Source: Nocardiopsis quinghaiensis (GTDB lineage: Bacteria > Actinomycetota > Actinomycetes > Streptosporangiales > Streptosporangiaceae). From it: a stretch of 64,000 bases of DNA. The notes beneath the pieces were generated by a model. It was given only the letters and a program-made list of their open reading frames with translations, had not been told where the DNA came from and made no database searches. The translations under genes were made by a program, and so were the position numbers. The stretch is from positions 372,001 through 436,000 of the forward strand of contig NZ_VWVU01000001.1 in the NCBI RefSeq assembly GCF_008638365.1, read 5' to 3'. Below, in pieces: positions 60,993-64,000 of this stretch; position 1 is the first letter of the stretch, and each line of letters starts with the position of its first letter.

Positions 60993-61436
60993 ATGGCCAG
61001 ACACAAGGTTGCGCGGAGCGTCGTGGTGGACGCTCCCGCCACACGGATCTTCGACATCATCGCGGCACCGGCGCGGCACTCCGAGCTCGACGGTTCGGGG
61101 ACCGTGCGTGCCAACCTCTTCGGCCCGGAACGGCTGGAGCGGGGCAGCGAGTTCGGTATGGACATGAAGATGTTCGGCGTCGGCTACCGGATCACCAACC
61201 GCGTGGTGGAGTACGAGGAGGACCGTCTCATCGCCTGGCGGCACTTCGGCCCGCACCGCTGGCGGTACGAGCTGCGGGAACTGCCGGAGGGAGGTACCCG
61301 GGTCACCGAGACCTTCGACTACTCCCGGGGCCTTCCGGCGTTCTACGTCCTGATGGGGATGCCGGCCGGGAACGGGCGGAGCATCGAGCTGACCCTGGAG
61401 CGGCTCAAGGCCGTCGCGGAGTCCGCCGGGGACTGA
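60993..61436 (+). CDS. SRPBCC-family protein
   Basis: A 147-residue single-domain START-like protein (ARSVVVDAPATRIFDIIAAPARHSEL is the hallmark beginning; key residues Val-Asp-Ala-Pro, then Ile-Phe-Asp). It would hold a hydrophobic ligand, but the ligand is unknown. Start ATG 60993, 54 bp after mutT1; probably in the same transcript, which ends at the hairpin 61459-61491. Confidence 0.78.
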   Translation: MARHKVARSVVVDAPATRIFDIIAAPARHSELDGSGTVRANLFGPERLERGSEFGMDMKMFGVGYRITNRVVEYEEDRLIAWRHFGPHRWRYELRELPEGGTRVTETFDYSRGLPAFYVLMGMPAGNGRSIELTLERLKAVAESAGD

Positions 61437-61458
61437 CCGTTCCCCGGGGCGGACAGGG

Positions 61459-61491
61459 GCGCCGCCCGCGGCCGGGGGCCGTGGGCGGCGC
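61459..61491 (+). terminator. Terminator hairpin
   Basis: A 15-bp stem with one G-U pair (arms 61459-61473 and 61477-61491) and a GGG loop, followed by TGTTGT. It ends the ppk-mutT1-SRPBCC unit. Confidence 0.65.
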
Positions 61492-61670
61492 TGTTGTGAC
61501 AGGAGCGGGTCCATGTCGCCGAGGGACGCCGCGCATCTCCTCGCGTGGGAGGCCCGCGTCGCCGGTGCGGGCCGGCGGGAACGTGTCCGTTCCGCGGGCG
61601 GCGTCCCCAGGGCCTTCCGGACCGGGCCCTCCGGGCTCAGGCGGAGGCGCGGGCCGGAGCGGACGGGCTA

Positions 61671-62009
61671 CTAGTAGCCGTTGTCCTCGTCCTCTTCCTC
61701 GTCCTCGTCCTCGTCGTGGTCCTTGTGCTTGCCCTTGTGGTCGTGGCCCCAGCCGTTCTCCTCGCCATCGTCGCCGTGGTGGTGGCCGTTGTCCTTGCCA
61801 TCGTCATCGTGGTCGTGGTCGTGGTCATCGTCGTGGTCGTGGCCGTACCCGTTCCAGTGGCCGTTGTCGTCGTCGGACCCGTGCCAGCCGAAGCTGAGGT
61901 GGTGGCCGTGGTATCCGTCGTGCTCCTCGCCCGCGACGGCGGGGGAGGCCGAGCCGATGACGGCACCGGCGGCCATGGTCATGAGGGCGAGTCCAGCGAT
62001 GCGCTTCAC
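61671..62009 (-). CDS. Secreted histidine/aspartate-rich protein, probable metal binder
   Basis: A 112-residue protein. Residues 1-26 are a Sec signal peptide ending AVA. The 86-residue mature part has about 18 His and 23 Asp, with HD/HDDD/HHH clusters and an acidic Glu/Asp tail. No fold is expected without metal. Zinc, copper or nickel chelation or buffering outside the cell is a reasonable inference. Start GTG 62009 with AAGGAT upstream. It has its own AT-rich promoter (62010-62060). Not a recognised family; composition, signal peptide and ribosome binding site argue that it is real. Confidence 0.72.
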   Translation of the reverse strand: MKRIAGLALMTMAAGAVIGSASPAVAGEEHDGYHGHHLSFGWHGSDDDNGHWNGYGHDHDDDHDHDHDDDGKDNGHHHGDDGEENGWGHDHKGKHKDHDEDEDEEEDEDNGY

Positions 62010-62266
62010 GATAATCCTTGCTCTCAGTAGCTGCTAATAACTGACAGTGATGAATGTAGGTCGGCGCGTCCCGTTTGGCCAGTCCATCGACACGGGAGGG
62101 GCGGATTGGTTTCGGAGCCCGGACCCTCTCCGGGCGGAAAACGCGGTGCTCGCCCGAATGCCCTAAAGTTCAGCAAGGGTCCCTGTTCTGCGCGTCTCCC
62201 GACAGCCGTGACGCGAACCGGTGGGACCCGCGCACGGTCCGGTCGAACCAGGAGTCGGGGGCAGCG

Positions 62267-62974
62267 GTGGGAACAACCTTGGGTGACGTCTGGCGGGAAG
62301 TACTGTCCGTCCAACCCGAGCCGGAGCGGTGGATCATCGTCACCGCGGCCGCCCTGGCCCTGGCCTCGGTGGTGCTCGGTCCGCCCTGGCGGATCGGACG
62401 CAACGTCGTCACCATCGCCCACGAGGGCGGACACGCTCTCGTCGCCCTGCTCAGCGGCCGCCAGCTCACCGGTATCCGGCTGCACTCGGACACCTCGGGG
62501 GTCACCGTCTCCCGGGGCAGGCCGACCGGTGTCGGTATGGTCCTGACCGTCTTCGCGGGCTACGTCGCCCCGTCGGTCATCGGCCTCCTCGGCATCCTCA
62601 TGCTGATGTCGGACCGCATCACCGCCCTGCTGTGGCTGAGCATCGTCGTGCTCGCCGCCATGCTGCTGATGATCCGCAACATCTACGGGGTGCTGTCGGT
62701 GGTGGGGACCGGCGCAGTGGTGTTCGGAGTCAGCTGGTTCACCCCCGCGGAGGTCCAGGCGGCCTTCGCCTACCTGTTCATCTGGTTCCTGCTCTTCGCG
62801 GGCGTGCGGCCGGTCCTCGAGCTCCAGGCGCAGCGGAGGCGCAACCCGTCGCCGCACTCCGACGCCGACCAGTTGGCGCGGCTCACCGGCCTGCCCGGCG
62901 CCCTGTGGGTGGCGGTCTTCCTCCTGGTGAACGTCGCGGTGACCGCGCTGGGCGTGTGGCTGCTGCTCTTCTGA
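62267..62974 (+). CDS. M50-like membrane metallopeptidase
   Basis: A 235-residue protein with about six membrane segments. The zinc-binding HEGGH (His52, Glu53, His56) lies in the first membrane helix region, as in M50B-like peptidases of actinobacteria. The third ligand is not obvious. It is short for site-2 proteases and lacks a PDZ domain. Start GTG 62267; the upstream frame back to 62075 encodes improbable sequence. The target is unknown. Confidence 0.7.
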   Translation: MGTTLGDVWREVLSVQPEPERWIIVTAAALALASVVLGPPWRIGRNVVTIAHEGGHALVALLSGRQLTGIRLHSDTSGVTVSRGRPTGVGMVLTVFAGYVAPSVIGLLGILMLMSDRITALLWLSIVVLAAMLLMIRNIYGVLSVVGTGAVVFGVSWFTPAEVQAAFAYLFIWFLLFAGVRPVLELQAQRRRNPSPHSDADQLARLTGLPGALWVAVFLLVNVAVTALGVWLLLF

Positions 62975-63121
62975 GGGCCACGACTCCTCTGGGGGCCACG
63001 GCGACCCCCGGGCACGCGAAAGGGGGCGCCGCCGTCAGAGGCACGCCCCGAAGGTGCGTCGTGGACGCACTGTGCCGCGGCCACGGAGGTGCTGTGGTCC
63101 TCGGGCGCCGCGGGCCCGGCG

Positions 63122-63475
63122 TCAGCCGGAGTGCGGTGCGGTGAGGGCCTCGGAGACCGTCGTGAAGACGGGGATGCGCGTGTCGAGCGAGGTGACCCGC
63201 AGGATCTGTAGCACCCTCTGGATGGGCGAGGCGATCGCCAGGAGCGCCTTCTGCTCCTTGGCCGCCTTGTGCGCGCGGATCAGGACGCGCAGGCCGCTGG
63301 AGTCGATGAACCGGAGGTCGGAGCAGTCCAGGACCACGCGGCCGAAGGGCTGGGTGGTGAGGGCCTCGGTCACCGCCTCCTGGAAGCGGTGTTCGGTGGC
63401 CATATCGATCTCCCCGTTCAACACCAGAACCCGTCCGGTGTCGTGCAGGGTGGAGGAGATGGTCAGGTCGGGCAT
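63122..63475 (-). CDS. STAS-domain anti-sigma factor antagonist
   Basis: A 117-residue protein with canonical phosphorylation site Asp58-Ser59 (FIDSSGLRVLI). Start ATG 63475 with GGAG 5 bp upstream. It is a second anti-anti-sigma in the window and, unlike the one at 43.3 kb, keeps the normal DSSG motif. No HATPase partner is adjacent; it may serve the MEDS-HATPase or osaC-like proteins or others elsewhere. Confidence 0.87.
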   Translation of the reverse strand: MPDLTISSTLHDTGRVLVLNGEIDMATEHRFQEAVTEALTTQPFGRVVLDCSDLRFIDSSGLRVLIRAHKAAKEQKALLAIASPIQRVLQILRVTSLDTRIPVFTTVSEALTAPHSG

Positions 63476-64000
63476 GGCGACTCCGGCGTATTCGGGACGT
63501 GCCCGACGGGTCGGCGCGTCCGGTCGCGCACCGCTCCACGAGCGGGCGCCGACCGGTGCGTTCTTCGCGTTACCGCGGTGGCCAAGCTGATGGTTCATCG
63601 ATTTCCTTGCGTGGTGCCCCGGGCCGGGGATGAAACGCCCTTCTCGCCCGGATCCGCTGGAATCCCACAACGAGGACGGCTGTCCGGAGAACGTGCGGAC
63701 CTGGCTCGGGAGTTCCTGGACGTGCCCTGTCCTGCCGCGGAGACGGCGGGGACAGCGGTGGGCCGGTGGACGTCGCGTCGGGCCACTCCCTGCCCTCCGC
63801 AACTGACCAAACCCGCCCGCGGGGGCGGGCATTCCCGCCTGTGGCTCGGGGCGGTGGCCGGAGCGGTGATGCCGGGGCCGCTCCAGTGTTCCGGACGATC
63901 GGCCTGGCACCCGTTCGGGGCGCCGGGTCTCCTCTACGAGGGTCGCCCGACCACGGACTTTACCATAGGGCCGTGGCCGTTTCGTGACGTGAGCGACGCA
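63476..64000. other. Non-coding right end of window
   Basis: No gene-like frame. A small hairpin CCCGCCC/GGGCGGG lies at 63812-63829. An inverted repeat CCACGG/CCGTGG (63951-63956, 63971-63976) surrounds TTTACCATAGGG and may be an operator-promoter for a gene beyond the right edge. Confidence 0.45.
63951..63976. promoter_or_regulatory. Inverted repeat around a possible -10 element
   Basis: Six-base arms CCACGG and CCGTGG flank ACTTTACCATAGGG. Position near the edge suggests regulation of a rightward gene outside the window. Only symmetry supports it. Confidence 0.25.

Noticed and set aside
61545..62030. A Val-rich plus-strand frame opposite the His/Asp-rich gene
   Set aside because: GTG/GTC runs are the complement of His/Asp codons. 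The minus strand has a signal peptide and ribosome binding site.

Overview
The window is high-GC actinobacterial chromosome. About 90% is coding, GTG and TTG starts are frequent, and third codon positions are almost all G or C. A WhiB protein, an ANTAR protein, many STAS/HATPase/PP2C partner-switching proteins, an osaABC-like locus and ectABC-ehuBCDA point to a filamentous, osmotolerant actinomycete. Nocardiopsis or a relative is my best guess, but the sequence does not prove it. I saw no rRNA, tRNA, insertion sequence, phage integration site or CRISPR array.

Layout. 0.3-7.6 kb (+): a putrescine/polyamine catabolism and uptake operon (aldehyde dehydrogenase, potA-potD-potB-potC, PuuB-like FAD oxidase). 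8-11.5 kb (-): a conserved but poorly characterised group, DUF4178 - DUF2617 - small lipoprotein - DUF350 - membrane-anchored spermidine-synthase-like protein, behind a candidate ECF-sigma promoter. 11.8-18.2 kb: a sulfurtransferase, small membrane proteins, a DUF4352-like protein, a PGRP-type amidase, nnrD and a membrane protein with a TTA codon. 18.2-21.7 kb: a TetR/NUDIX pair divergent from a two-gene membrane operon, with a perfect palindrome between them. 21.8-28.3 kb: a DUF6518-like protein, a PrsW-like protease, a cytoplasmic BisC/DMSO-reductase-type molybdoenzyme and a CitE/HpcH-type lyase. 28.4-32.4 kb: an MprAB-like two-component system converging on an HtrA-type protease.

32.6-47.6 kb is a dense signalling block. 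It holds an orphan NarL-type regulator and an osaC-like HATPase-GAF-GAF-PP2C protein divergent from an osaA-like soluble hybrid kinase with six exact 276-bp HAMP units and its osaB-like partner. PAS-GAF, GAF-ANTAR, STAS and MEDS-HATPase proteins follow, then a GT4 glycosyltransferase and a PP2C phosphatase. 47.8-49.6 kb (-): CopC-like and membrane proteins and a WhiB protein. 50.4-56.5 kb (+): ectoine synthesis (ectABC) and an ectoine-type uptake transporter (ehuBCDA). 56.7-61.4 kb (+): a CPBP-like protein, ppk1, a MutT1-like Nudix/phosphatase and an SRPBCC protein. The right end holds a His/Asp-rich secreted protein, an M50-like membrane peptidase and a second STAS protein.

Taken together, much of the window concerns osmotic and envelope stress. 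The osaABC-like proteins would sense and set sigma-B-type output, ectABC/ehuBCDA would make and recover the compatible solute, MprAB/HtrA would guard the envelope, and ppk1/mutT1 would handle polyphosphate and nucleotide stress. The link between osaABC and ectABC is inferred from function and proximity, not from a shared operon. Strong GC-rich hairpins, mostly without U tracts, mark many of the gene-block ends.
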